Source: Agelas oroides (Eukaryota > Porifera > Demospongiae > Agelasida > Agelasidae). From it: 64,000 nucleotides of DNA. The stretch spans positions 4,571,193-4,635,192 of the forward strand of contig OX422197.1 of the NCBI GenBank assembly GCA_949130485.1, given 5' to 3'. Every line of letters begins with the position of its first letter. Positions within the stretch are counted from its first letter, which is position 1. A program made the position numbers and the translations under genes. Shown here piece after piece: positions 12,601 through 23,189 of this stretch. The notes beneath the pieces were generated by a model. The model searched no databases and was not told the DNA's origin. It saw only the letters and a list, made by a program, of their open reading frames with translations.

Positions 12601-15600
12601 ATTCATGAATGGAAGCTAACTCGCAAAATTTATCCACTGTGAAAATTTCAAGGAATACAGTGGAACCTCTTAAGGCAGACACCATAAGGATCCCTGCTGC
12701 ATGTTCACTGTAGGGAGGTGTCCATATTTTGGGGAGCTCTGTTATATTTCCAGTAGACGTGACAATGTGTACTTGGGCCACAAGGCTACACTATCAGAGA
12801 TCTCTCTTGCTGTATGGCGTGTATGCAGGTGAAAAATGCAAATGGGATTAATAACATTAACATGCAGTCCAGTCGTTAATCTAGTAGCAGTGGCTGACAG
12901 TCTTGCAGGAGAGGTACACGAGCATCTGCCCAATGGAGGTTGTTAACTGTTGTTTGTATGCAATTGGGACAGCTATTAGTGTTCGCTGTGCAGAATATGG
13001 AGGTGTCCTCATTTCAGAGAGCTGTAAAGTGTTATGCACAATGGAAATTTAACCAGGACTGCAACTTTTTGTCCAATTTAGTGAGGTGTCCGCTTTAGAG
13101 AATGTTGGTTAAGAGATGTTTCACTGTACTGTGACTGTTTTGTCTGTGTTATTGCAGGGAATCTAATGAGGCAGCTGAGAAGGACCTAGTATTTGAGGTG
13201 AGGTACTTATGGTGGTGTGAGCTAGGGTGCATGTGATGGTCTCATTTAACACAAAACCTCTATATATACAAGTTATCACAAAGCTGGTTCTCTGATGCAG
13301 TTCTTGACTGAGAATCTATCCTTGGAGTTGTGTATGTGTTTCTTGCATGAAGTTGCTTTCATATCTCCTTTGCCACAAATATTCTGCACTGTGATGGCGG
13401 CAAGACACTGAACCATGGTGGGGGCATTCTTTACTTGCGTTTTGTAATTGGGCAATAGTAAAAATCCAAAATTCACAAAACGTGCGTGCAGCTGAACTTC
13501 ATCTCTGAGTTTCTCTGGAGAGTTAGAACCAGAATTCACAAAACGTGCGTGCAGCTGAACTTCATCTCTGAGTTTCTCTAGAGAGCTAATTCGAACCAGT
13601 ATTCACAAAACATGCATGCAGCTGAACTTCATCTCTGAGTTTCTCTAGGGAGTTAGAACCAGAATTCACAAAATGTGCGTGCAGCTGAACTTCATCTCTG
13701 AGTTTCTCTAGAGAGTTAGAACCAGAATTCACAAAACGTGCGTGCAGCTGAACTTCATCTCTGAGTTTCTCTAGAGAGCTAATTAGGTAGGTGTGCTGTG
13801 CTAAGTAGCCTGGAATCAAGCATGTATCATGTGGTGCTATATGGGTGGTATTGGAGGCCATGCAAGTAGTCTGGCACATGCTACAGACACATGCAGGTAA
13901 AGTGATAATCTTATTAACTTCACTCCACTGCCAATTGTCACTGTAGTTGTTAACTGAATCATTCATGCCTTGTGGCTTCCTGTTACAAAGTTTAGAGTTG
14001 CCCACTGGATTTTAATCCCAGGCCACTAAGATATTCTGCCCAGACTCCACCCTCTCACGAGGAAAAAGAATCTGGTTACAATACAACATCTCACTCAGTC
14101 CAGTGAGTAGCCATCTGGTGTGTTTGAACAAAGTGCAAAAGACAGTGCTGGCAGATATGTATGATTCTAAGCGCAATTACCATAAACAGAGAAACTGGTT
14201 GTTATTGTTATACATACTGTTTCCGTTGCACATTTGTAACTGTTAAATAATCAGAGTCGCAAATATTAACCTCCCAAGGAGAAAGGGTATATCACCCTAT
14301 ACCAGAGTTAAGTACTGGTGTTTGTCTGTGAAATCAGTATGAATTATCCCCCAGCTGTTACCTAGGATACAAGGGTGAGTGGGATATATGTTGGCTTATC
14401 GGATTTTTATAGGAAGTGGTCAGTTCAAGCAGGGTTTGCGCAGTGTAAACACACTCACTATTGATTGGACTTATAACACATCCTTTCAACTTTTATTCCA
14501 CTGTTGTACTTACTTGTGTGTGCATTTTAACACAATTACATACACACAGTACCACAAGGAAGATTCAGGAAGCTATGCCTCCTTGCTTGGTAAGTGTTAG
14601 TGTTCTTAGCCACAGTAAAGAGTCATTGCAGCCAGTGTTTGCATGGTAACCGGCCATACAACTGTGGGCACAGGGTTATATCATTGTATCTAACTACCAT
14701 ACATGGTAAGGAACATGCCTAATTAACCCTTGATGACTACACATTGTAGTATGAAATAGTCTACCTCAGACTTTGAAGCTAAGAGTGCAGTTAGTAGTAG
14801 TTATATCCCTCCCTGGGGGTGGTGGTTCTACACATTGGTGTCAGGCATAGCCCCACCAGTACCAATGTGTAAGACCACCTTCCTGGGAAGAATATATAGC
14901 TTGTTACCTAACTTGGCAACATCAAGATAAGCTAATGTTGATGTGTTGCCTAGGTAACGGGTTATATTCACTCTGATGTCACTGCTGACTCTGCACAACC
15001 AAGAAAGCGCTCAATAGTCAACAGACCCTTTTCTTGGAAGAGGGTGAGGTGTGAGTAGAGATTACATTGGCCTACCAAGCACTTTGTTGAGGACATAGAG
15101 GAAGTGGAGGAAGTAGACATTGAGTTCAGTAGTGGCAAGGAAGTAGCATTGTGTGACAACCACAAACACATAGTTGAGTTTTGTACTGAGTCTCCACAAT
15201 GCTCGCACACACACTATGATCACACAGCCTGATCATGTGCTCACCTGCACGTGTGTCTATGAATTCCATTACTTTGTCGCCTTTCAGCCCGACTATACGA
15301 TACAAGTGGTTTCATACAGAATGCATTTTGGGTACTGGTAATTGCAATTGGTATCTTACTTTATCAGTTGAAGAAATTCCTCTCATTTTTCCCATCCCTT
15401 ACTGTACTTGGTGGTTAGATAATTGAGTTGACAGTCTAGGCCTGGTCAAAACTACTTGGTAATCAGGCTTCTTTGATTAATTTATTCATCAGCAGTCAGA
15501 CATTTTCAAAGAACTGTAAAAATTTGTTTGCTCAATTGAGAGATAACTTGGTAAAATTTTTCTCTGACTCTAGGTCAAAACATAATGTTTATAGGCTTGA

Positions 15601-18600
15601 GGTATGGGGTATCTTAGACTTGCGGCTTTACTATATTTTAACATGCCCTGTACACTTGCCAACATCCTAAGATGCAACCCATGTTCTTTTCCATGGTCAT
15701 TTTACCAGGCTCTTGTAATTCACAACATTACTTTTCACGGGGTGTTTATTGCCTGGACAACATGGCAACCGTTACTTCACCTTTTCTCTGTGAACTGCAC
15801 AAGAGAGGATACAGGATTGGATGGCTCAGCAGGCATGCACACATATTGAATATGTATCTTCCTGTACATTGGCGATGGGGGGGAAACATCATTGCTTAAC
15901 CTGGTTCCTAGCACAGAGGGGGAAGAGAAAGGAACACCTGCGGTCTACTGTGCACATAACTGTAACAGTTAGATCACACGTTTTTAGCCTGCTAAATACT
16001 AAAGAATCAAGTAGTAGTAGTTCGTCTACAACTCAGAGATAGGATGTTGATAGCATCCCATCTACGTATGCCCGTCAGTCGCTTCCAGTTGCAGAGCATC
16101 TGAGCAGAAGCATGCATTAAGAGCCAGTTACATGGTGATACATGTGAGTGGGAATGTGCATACGTCGTACAGAAGCTCTTGGATTAGGAAATTGTGCTTT
16201 TGCTTTCCAGTGGAGCTTTGGAACATGCAATCACTACTTCCCAAAATGTGTGGAAACAGTTGGGTACTGGGTGCTCTGAGGGCAGTGGCGTGAGGCTCTG
16301 GTTAGAGATCTATTCTTGTACATGTTGTGCTTAGGAATGTCGTATACAACCGTCAGGAATGGTGTGTTGTTTGGCAGCGGAGCTAGCCTGATTGGAGGAG
16401 GTAGGCATGGTTTGGCTATGGAAAGTTTTGGCAGCAGAAGTTAGTAGTGGATGGGGGATGGGGGGAGCTTCACGACTTGGGAGTAAGAAGCTCGTCTACT
16501 AGCCTTCTTCTCAAGCCTTCTCAATTTTAATTTTCAGTTTGCATGCATGAAACTTCAAGGGTATTCTTGTCACCCAAGAAGTAAAAACAGGGGAGTCCTG
16601 AGAACAAGGCTGCCAGTTCAGCATGCACATATGCACTGACATGAGGCATGGTGTGCATGTGGACTCCTAGTAGTGTGATTAGTGTAATGTGATTATGTAT
16701 AATTTAGAGTTGCATCCAATCAACCTTTAAACACTTTATCTCAATATTAAGGAATGAGGAAGTGACAAGGTAGCCTCAATTACAGTGGAACCTCTGGATT
16801 CCAGTGCAGCTGATGAGGTATTATTGTCCGAAATGTGTCCTACGCATAACATCCTTTTTCATGGAGATGTGGTTCAGAACACTTTGCTAAACAGGACACT
16901 GGAACAGGTCCAAATTTCCAATTAAGGGTTTGCTAGTCAGAACATATGTTTTGGCTGCGATGGTGTCTGTATTTAAGAGGTTCCACGTGCCCACATTAGA
17001 GATCTTCTACTGTACCTATTTAGTACAAAAATTGACTCAGATCATACACAAAACACAACAGAGTTTGGACTGCATCATAACTGTAAGTATGTTAGTAGTT
17101 GTAGCGACAATAGATTACTATGCAACGTTATGTGATGATTATCACAATAATTGCGGTATTATGATAATCACAAGATCGACAATCCCTGTGAAACGTAACT
17201 AATATGTAGAGTGCTTCAACCATACAGTTACCTGGACTGCAATTCTCAGACGGAACAGCATTCCCCTTGTGTAGTAGACTGATCGGTTACTCTAGCATAC
17301 CATTGCCACACCCCAGTTTGGGTTATTATACAGTTCATATATTGTACCAAGTGGTTATGTAAACCCCTTATTTAGCCCCAGATGTGGTTGACTTCAACCA
17401 TCACACCCAATTGCTTGACTGACTATCCAATAATTTTTTGTGGTTCATAACTTGATTTGGTGCATGTCTGAATCTAAACAGTTCTTACTGTAGTGAAATT
17501 GACCACAATTTTCATTTCAACTGGCTGGCTTTTCTGCCAAGAAAACAAAGTAGTCCCAATGTTTTTAACTTTCACTTATTATGTCATGTATGGTGATTTA
17601 ATGCATGCTGATGCTGCCATAGAAACTACCTTGATAAGTCATGGACCTCAATGCGAGGAAGCTTGACTTTGTTTGCCTCTGGTTCCTGTGGAATGTGTCT
17701 AGAGGAAGTAAACAGGAAGCTTTGAGTTCAAGTGTAATAGGAATATTACTAGCACCATGTATATATGAAACTCTTAGTGTAATGTAAAGCCTAAATTCAT
17801 ATTACACCATGTAACTAATAAGGAAATGTTTTATGGTGCTGTTCTATATGATAGGAAGAGTAAACGATTGATGTTCGGACATCACAACACTCATATACAG
17901 AGACCAAGTCACACTGATACTTTGCTATGCCACTGAAGGAAAGGCAGAATTAACTGTAGCTGACCACCATAAAGTGTCAATTCCTGCTTGCACTAACTCA
18001 ACATGATAATATACTCCCTGCTTCTCTGAAGGTATATAGCTTTTGGTGAGATTCCTCACAACCATATCTTGAGAACCACACAGTGTATAAACACCAGACT
18101 TGTACTGTTACCCTGACTATGATACCTGCAATGTAGGCCTGGTTAATAGCTGGGGATTTGCATGCTTGCGAATTTTCCTGTGTTGCCTTGCTAGCCACCT
18201 CTCTAATTTCTGGCCTTCTAAGGTGATAGAAATACTACTTGGGGGAAGTTACATGGTGTACATCTGACACTCTCGAGGTGACCTAAACAGCATTGTCAAG
18301 TTCATTGATCTCACCAGCGTTGCTAGAACAGAACAAAAATGTGTCGCATACCAGTTCACTTAGTTAAAACTGTAATCTCATCAGATATATCATCCCTAAA
18401 TACACCTTCCTAATTGTAATCCTGATACCAGTCCTCTGCCCTTACCTTAAAAGGCCAATATCTGTATTGTCTCAATGCCATTGCCGTACCATTCAGCTTC
18501 CTCTTGTTACTTCTTATAGCTTCTTCACTTCTACTGTAATTCTAGTGTATTGATACGCATTCCCTACCATTTACGTCCCATAGGAAATATTGTACAGCTA

Positions 18601-21600
18601 TAGTGGAATATTCTCTCCCAAGCAACTGGAAATGAGAATTTGTTTTCAATGTCAGTGACTTGATTTAGAAAACTAGGTGGGTAGTGAGTCTTCAGAGAGT
18701 GGTTGAAAGTGATATGTAGGTTGGTAGGAAGAGGTGTTTCTTTGAAGTCTTAAATGATCAAACAATCTGAAAACAGATCTCCTCCACATCAGTACTCAGT
18801 GGCTGTTTTAATCTCTTTGAACTCCGGCTAAATCTTGAAATTGGTGCTATTCTGTACCCACAAAGACATAGGACATGGTCCCCTTGGTGTTTATTTTGAG
18901 AAGATGGAGAACAATAGAGGTTAACCACATTAGTGCCAATTAGACTTAAGAAAATGGCCTACAGTTTTATTAAGTAAAGAACTGAATGTGTTGTCATCTG
19001 TTCCAAACCTTGTCCACACAATCTTATCTATACATTTGGGCTGCTGTGGCTACATGTGGCATATTGTACATAGTATAGTATTAGACACTGGTTAATTCAA
19101 TATGCATATATCTCTTTCTGTGTTGCAAGATTTGTGTACAGTGAATCGTGAAGAAATGGGTGTACATATACTTGGTATCCGTGGTGAGGGCTTGTGTGTA
19201 CAACAACTCTTTTTGCTAGCCTGGCTTGTGGTCACATGCCAGAGTTTGCCTGGCTCCCACAGTAGTATTGAACCCATTCCAGTTCCTCCTTATCAGATTA
19301 CCTCTGGTATCAGGCGATCCTTTCTGTAGGGCATGTGCTGGCTCTCTGTTGAAGTGGATGAAACAAGGTACTTGAACTCACGGGCTTCCTTCTGAAATGT
19401 TGATGTGATTAGTGGGCACTCTTATGTGTTTTCTGCTACAGTTCGGCAGCAAAACAAGTGCTGATATACTGCACACCTAATAAGCTCTCTATGGGTTCTC
19501 TGCTTTGCTGGCTTCCTATGTGTTCAAAGGGAGTTGGCTGCAGACAGACCTACAGTAACTGAGTCTGGGTGCAGGAAAGAGCAGAAAAGAGATACAAATG
19601 AAGTTTTATGAACACCAATTTTTTTTAGTGTGAGACTACTAGCAGTGAGATATATTAGAACCCAAGATATAGTTTGTAAGCTGAAGAGCCTGTACATGTA
19701 GTTGACATAAGCGGAATCATTAGGAAGGCACTTATTCAAACATGAAGAGTATCTAATCTAGCCAACTAAAAAGTTTGAAGATCATGAGCATACATATGTA
19801 TTTATGCATACTGAAAGCTATGAATATTATTATTTGGGGTAAGTGGCTTCTGGCTTCAGTTTGTTGAGTCAGGTCCTCTGCTGTACACAACAACCTTGCT
19901 GAGTCAGCACTATAACTGGTGTCCTGTCTCATGTCCAACTGACTACTGATTCCGCATTGCATTTCAGAGATAACTGGCACATACAACACATACTAACAAT
20001 TAGTGAACCACATCTAGTCAGCCTACTAGATGTTATGTAAAGTCACTCACTGTGCAGGATGCACATTTACTCCAGTGTGGTCAACTCCTGGATTTGGACT
20101 GTGTATTTTACATTTTACAAATGTATAGCAGTAAATCCACAATGTCCATGTTGCCATACGGGGAATTATCAATGATAAGCATGCAACTGAACCTCTACAC
20201 TCTGTAGAAATTGGCAGGTTCATTCAAGGTATTGATAATAGATTGATTGTGCAATTGTGCATTACTTACTATATCTCTTGGCTCTCACCCATGCATGGTA
20301 TCACAGTTTTGACAGGAACAAATCATTGTGTAAGGTTGGGTGGCACTGGTACACTAATTCGTTTGTCTGGAAGAGGAGGTGGCTGGTCCAATTGCCCTGC
20401 CCTGCTAAGGCATGCCTCTTGCAATGAACTACTTTTATATGTGCTTGGTAGATGTCACATTACTAACCGGTTTTTCTTTCTTCATTAACACATGGAGGGT
20501 GTAGGAGCTCATTTGTCCGTTAACAATGTCAGAGGTGGTAGCTACCATGTATATTAGATTTTTGGGCAAATACTACTTTATACTTGACTGCTTTGGAGTA
20601 TAGGGGAATACTTTGTGCTGTTGTAGGATAGCTGTAACCAACTTCTATAATTTTTTTCACATTATTCCATGAGTCATACGGTATGTACGAAAAAAAAAAA
20701 TCACTTACATTAACTGAGTAACAAGCTCTGCAGACTTTCCATGTGTCTCAATAATGAGGGAAGAAAAACCTGTTACCATGGTGACGGCTGCCAAGATTCA
20801 GAGACATCTGTATAAACACCACTGTCATGTGTACACCCATTGCCATGTGTAAATTCCAGTGTGCCTTTGGTGGTATATGTAAGCATTGATTCCAGACAGT
20901 ACTATTGAGTTGCAGCATAGTACATATATAAACAGTTTAGAAAAGGCAGAAGACTGTTATTCCCCAGTGGTCAGTACTGACCTTTGACCTCCAGGGTAAG
21001 GTAGGCATTGTCATTACTCTCATTGCTGACTGGATACACGTTAGCTTTTCAGCTTTGGCAAGTGCTACACTATTTGAAATAAGTTATGCATGTAGCAAAT
21101 CTGACACCCTAAGTTAGTATGGGGTATGCATGCAAGTGTCTGTCATATGTAGGGTCCCCTTACAAGTAGACAGATTGAATGTTAAATAGCTCTTTTACTT
21201 TTCATTCCCAGATAAGTTGAGTGCATGGCAGTTATGTAGTTGCTAGGTAGCTTCAGGAACTTAACAGCTACGCAAGAACTCCTGGTAGTAGATGTTTAGA
21301 CTGGGTAAGGTACCAGTTGCATCTCTCTCAACACTGAATCCTCTCAACACTGAAACTAGACTTCTGCAAGCATATTATGCTTGGGCCCTACATCTGTTTT
21401 TGAGGCTGAAAATAAACAACCAACATCTGTAAAGCAGCCCTGAGTAAAGGTCAGCCAGAAAATGAAGTGGCTAAAGACACAAGCGAGAGACCGCTATTGG
21501 TCATTGCAGCTAAAACATCTTCCGGATTCTGCTGTAGGCTTTGCATTCTTTTGTGTGGGAGTGATATTTTCCACAGTACACAAACACTGCCCACTACCTC

Positions 21601-23189
21601 ATCATACAGATACACATTCGTTACACCTACCATGTACCATCTGACGTAACTATTACTTAATCCATGCGAATCTAATGAACGATTATATTTTGCACCAAAC
21701 CATCATACCATACATTTTTTACCTCATGAAATGTACATATCCCATGAGGGTTTTCAGTCCCATAAGTACAAACTCAAATGGCTCACTCTACTCTCGCAAA
21801 ATTGTCGGATATTATGCTAGATTCAGTGACTGGCCATTATATTAGCACTATTACTCTGAGTACTTGCTATGGTCCTCCCAAACCTATGTAACACAGGAGA
21901 GCTCTGAAGCACAGCTTTGTTTAACAGCCTAAGTATGCATAGCCATGCCAACCAAAAATAGACCGAAGTCTTCAAAGTATTGACACCTCTGCTTTAGAAA
22001 ACACAGCAGTGGTCCCTGCATTAGACGGGCTTTATTTAATGTAAGTATAGTGGAGCATCTCTAATGCAGACACCATAGTGACTCCCACTATGCATTCGGA
22101 ATATGGAAGTAGCCGTATTAGACTTCTGGTATATTTCCTGTGGGCGTGGCAATGTGTACTCACACTGTTGAGCGTTACGAATTCATCTTCCAGAGCTCTG
22201 GCAGTGGCGGGCAATCTTGCATGAGAGGCATGTGAGTGTCTGCATTATGGAGTGAATTTTGTACAGTCCCAGTCCAGGTACTAGTGGGACTGTCCGCTTT
22301 ACAGAATAGCGGGGTGTCTGCATTTCAGGGTATAATGTATGGCTGTCAATGGGAACGTAATCCATACCTGAACAATTGTCCGTTAAAAATAATGATGTGT
22401 CCACACTTCAGAGGTTCGGAATAGCGGGGTTCCAAGAGTTTAGTTGAGCAGAAGGGGTAGATAATGTATGGTGAGAAGTGGGTGTCATGTCTATTATACC
22501 AAATTGACTACTTCACCTTATGTAATAGTTATATCCCTCCCTGGGGGGTGGTCGTTTTACACATTGGTGTCGGGCATAGCCCGACACCAATGTGCAAGAC
22601 CACACCCCAGGGAGGGATATATAACCTGTTACCTAGGCAACATCACTGTACAAGAGAGATATGGGCAACATTCTTAGATGTTGCCTGGGTAACGGGTTAT
22701 ATTGCATTATATTCTGTAGAATGCCCAGAGGAGCATGGTGAGGTTGATCATGGTGACCACTCTCCAGAGGAGTGCATTGCTCCCCTCAATGATGTCCTGG
22801 CTGCCAGTTTTTCACATGTAAGACTACACTTCCGCATAATGTTAAACACACTAATACTTGTATAAAAATACTTTTTTTTACAGCCTCATGAGGACCATTT
22901 TGGTCACGTGCTTGCCAGAAAGGAGGGAGACCACAATGCAGACCACCGGTTTGAGCCAGTCAATATTCGCAAGACCCGACACAAGCATGCTCACCAGCGA
23001 CATCAGGCTCGTAAAAGAAGAGACAGGGCTTCCCATCCAAGTACCTTCCCTCAACAGATTGAGGAGCAATCAGCACGGGTAGAAGAGGGTGAAGAACTAC
23101 AGACAATGACTCATGAAATTGAAGGTCATGGTGAACACCATAATATACATGCACATATTCTGCTAGAGTCAAAAGAAACCGATGTGTAG
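625..23189 (+). CDS. SLC9A-like: Na+/H+ exchanger (SLC9A2/3/5-like), 3' part of gene, 7 exons
   Basis: Plasma-membrane-type Na+/H+ exchanger: it swaps cytosolic H+ for external Na+. Only the part after the last membrane helix lies in the window. The exons are 625-666, 2174-2239, 3898-4004, 13158-13197, 14550-14589, 22720-22817 and 22884-23189; phases agree at every junction. The conserved block reads TIDHVMSGMEDILGHFGHN, then RLRERLQELDSRFLRKIF, then DEQILHTFKKLQYKE. This follows the order of the NHE3/NHE5 juxtamembrane cytoplasmic region (family forms such as FDHxLxxIEDIxGxxGH, then FDRKFL). The last 134 residues are acidic and His-rich (20 His) with a basic patch and match no family I know. 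The membrane domain must lie left of the window. The family call is firm; the paralogue assignment is not, because the transport domain is not visible. The long introns hold many repeats. Confidence 0.85.
900..1290. repeat. Interspersed repeat (GCACCAACAACTCTGTG family)
   Basis: Contains TATGCACCAACAACTCTGTG then TTCGCCACAACC, followed by GAAGCCTTGTATGAC and a 33-bp tandem repeat (2.7 copies, 1161-1250). The same order occurs at 53085-53740. Confidence 0.6.
2174..2239 (+). CDS. SLC9A-like: NHE exon b
   Basis: Twenty-two codons, TIDHVMSGMEDILGHFGHN then RLR, between acceptor CTCTGTGTAG and donor GTGAGA; phase 0 on both sides. This is the most diagnostic NHE block in the window (IEDIxGHxGH type). 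Confidence 0.88.
2297..2692. mobile_element. MULE-like fold-back element, old copy
   Basis: Left end TAGCCTCGTTCCCAGGC, right end the near inverse (GCCTGGTAACAAGGCTA). Arms of about 100 bp contain CTCACGTGAG and TGACGT. The flanking 9-mers (tagggaatt, ttgagaatt) match at 7 of 9 positions. Lies in an NHE intron. Confidence 0.65.
3898..4004 (+). CDS. SLC9A-like: NHE exon c
   Basis: Frame ERLQELDSRFLRKIFERYPE then ARDEQILHTFKKLQY plus two bases. It has a strong polypyrimidine tract (3770-3890), acceptor CTGCAG and donor GTGAGT. It matches the NHE segment with FDRKFL and a following amphipathic helix. Confidence 0.87.
6240..6889. mobile_element. Element with GGGGCGAGCCTG ends
   Basis: Left ATTGTGGGGGCGAGCCTG, right the inverse (CAGGCTCGCCCCAATTT). 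The same ends frame 48023-48752; single ends occur near 43719 and 57330. Carries the Arg-rich fragment at 6458-6640. Confidence 0.5.
6458..6640 (-). pseudogene. Arg-rich element-encoded fragment
   Basis: Frame with LRRLLSRGRRERDRARRQQL then IANETPEERESRLAKN. This Arg/Glu repeat style is common at the N-terminus of helitron-like and other element proteins. It lies inside a larger element (6240-6889), supporting a mobile origin, but I cannot name the protein. Confidence 0.3.
6913..7061. repeat. 49-bp tandem repeat, 3 copies
   Basis: Unit begins GGCTGCACCATTTCTGTTGC and ends GAGAGACATAGAAGT; copies are essentially identical. Confidence 0.9.
7388..7837. mobile_element. MULE-like fold-back element with perfect 9-bp duplication
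   Basis: Ends TAGCCTCGTTCCC and GGGAACGAGGCTA, inverted arms over 100 bp, and perfect duplication GGTACAGCC at 7379-7387 and 7838-7846. Long inverted repeats plus 9-bp duplications are typical of Mutator-like MITEs. Confidence 0.85.
8184..8704. repeat. 26-bp minisatellite, 20 copies
   Basis: Unit GTCGCTCTCATGGCTCAACA then AACCCG or AACCCA. Because 26 is not a multiple of 3, all three + frames stay open, giving false ORFs. In NHE intron c-d. Confidence 0.95.
9360..9480 (-). repeat. tRNA-derived SINE-like fragment
   Basis: On the - strand, AGGAGGGCACCAGACTATG then GGTCTTGGGTTTGAATCCTC, close to box B (GGTTCGAATCC). No intact tRNA fold, so not a tRNA gene. Confidence 0.35.
10045..10518. mobile_element. 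Second fold-back element type, 9-bp duplication
   Basis: Ends CAGAGGAGGTTGGAAGC and GCTTCCAACCTCCTCTG with arms of about 200 bp, and perfect duplication CCCCCATAC at 10036-10044 and 10519-10527. No coding sequence seen. MULE-like by structure. Confidence 0.82.
12459..12571. mobile_element. Small hairpin element
   Basis: Arms of about 46 bp: GGATAGAGCCCTCTCATGAG and its inverse, with AACCCACTTAAACACC and inverse inside. A related half is at 12338-12395. Confidence 0.6.
12656..13128. mobile_element. CAGTGGAACC element with TA flanks
   Basis: Left end TACAGTGGAACCTCTTAAG, right end the near inverse, ending CACTGTA. The TA at both ends is consistent with a Tc1/mariner-like MITE. Contains the words GGTGTCC and GGACACC repeatedly. 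Confidence 0.6.
13158..13197 (+). CDS. SLC9A-like: NHE exon d
   Basis: Forty bases between TTATTGCAG and GTGAGG. The first base completes Lys from exon c; the exon then reads ESNEAAEKDLVFE and ends in phase 0. The intron before it is 9.15 kb. Confidence 0.75.
13470..13785. repeat. 63-bp tandem repeat, 5 copies
   Basis: Unit contains AATTCACAAAACGTGCGTGC and CTGAACTTCATCTCTGAG. Two copies are about 67 bp. On the - strand the unit encodes a 21-residue period (SLEKLRDEVQLHARFVNSGS). Confidence 0.92.
14550..14589 (+). CDS. SLC9A-like: NHE exon e
   Basis: Forty bases between ACACACAG and GTAAGT, reading YHKEDSGSYASLL plus one base. That leftover G is completed by AA at the start of the exon at 22720, which supports joining the two. 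Confidence 0.65.
14799..14968. mobile_element. Double-hairpin MITE, copy 1
   Basis: Two adjacent hairpins: arms ATCCCTCCCTGGGGGTGGTG with its inverse, then TTACCTAACTTGGCAACATC with its inverse ending GGGTTATATT. Directly precedes the candidate NHE segment at 14954-15232. Confidence 0.65.
14954..15232 (+). other. Candidate alternative or decayed coding segment in an NHE intron
   Basis: After a possible acceptor TTGCCTAG at the right end of a double-hairpin element, an open frame runs SDVTADSAQPRKRSIVNRPF then SWKRVRCE to TAG at 15056-15058. In the same frame it continues as an acidic stretch (HFVEDIEEVEEVDIEFSSG and on) to TGA at 15230-15232. A donor-like AGG|GTGAGG lies at 15041-15049. Segment 14954-15043 is 90 bp, phase 0 to 0. 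It therefore cannot follow exon e, but it could replace e plus f (d to this to g). It may equally be a decayed exon. Confidence 0.35.
16781..16986. mobile_element. CAGTGGAACC element, short copy
   Basis: Left end TACAGTGGAACCTCT, right end AAGAGGTTCCAC. Interior shortened relative to the copy at 12656. Confidence 0.5.
22046..22433. mobile_element. CAGTGGAACC-family element, diverged
   Basis: Shares with 12656-13128 and 38370-38748 the order: mutated end, GACACCATA, TATTTCCTGTGGGCGTGGCA and closing TTCAGAGGTTCGGAATAGCG. Confidence 0.5.
22527..22703. mobile_element. Double-hairpin MITE, copy 2
   Basis: The first hairpin, 22530-22622, is almost a perfect palindrome centred on GGGCATAGCCC. The second, 22618-22702, carries CCTAGGCAACATC and GATGTTGCCTGGG. 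Ends 17 bp before NHE exon f. Confidence 0.7.
22720..22817 (+). CDS. SLC9A-like: NHE exon f
   Basis: Starts after TTCTGTAG with two bases completing Glu, then reads CPEEHGEVDHGDHSPEEC and on to ASFSH before donor GTAAGA; ends in phase 0. Acidic and His-containing. The acceptor lies 16 bp from the end of a double-hairpin element. Confidence 0.65.
22884..23189 (+). CDS. SLC9A-like: NHE last coding exon g
   Basis: Strong acceptor (T-run then ACAG). One open frame of 101 codons runs from PHEDHFGHVLARKEGD, through the basic His patch KTRHKHAHQRHQARKRRDR, to ILLESKETDV and TAG at 23187-23189. Many His residues; no match I recognise in other NHE tails. A polyadenylation signal follows at 23653. Confidence 0.72.
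   Translation, partial: PHEDHFGHVLARKEGDHNADHRFEPVNIRKTRHKHAHQRHQARKRRDRASHPSTFPQQIEEQSARVEEGEELQTMTHEIEGHGEHHNIHAHILLESKETDV

Larger units (their letters stand above)
4005..13157 (+). other. NHE intron c-d (9.15 kb)
   Basis: Holds the elements at 6240, 7388, 10045, 12459 and 12656, the 49-bp and 26-bp tandem repeats and a SINE-like piece. I see no host gene inside it. Confidence 0.6.
14590..22719 (+). other. NHE intron e-f (8.1 kb)
   Basis: Holds both double-hairpin elements, the candidate segment at 14954-15232 and two CAGTGGAACC elements. The stretch 17000-22000 is plain AT-rich sequence with nothing recognised. Confidence 0.55.

Noticed and set aside
15044..15058. 15-bp intron removing the TAG in the candidate NHE segment
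   Set aside because: Far too short to be spliced, although GTGAGG..TAG looks like donor and acceptor.
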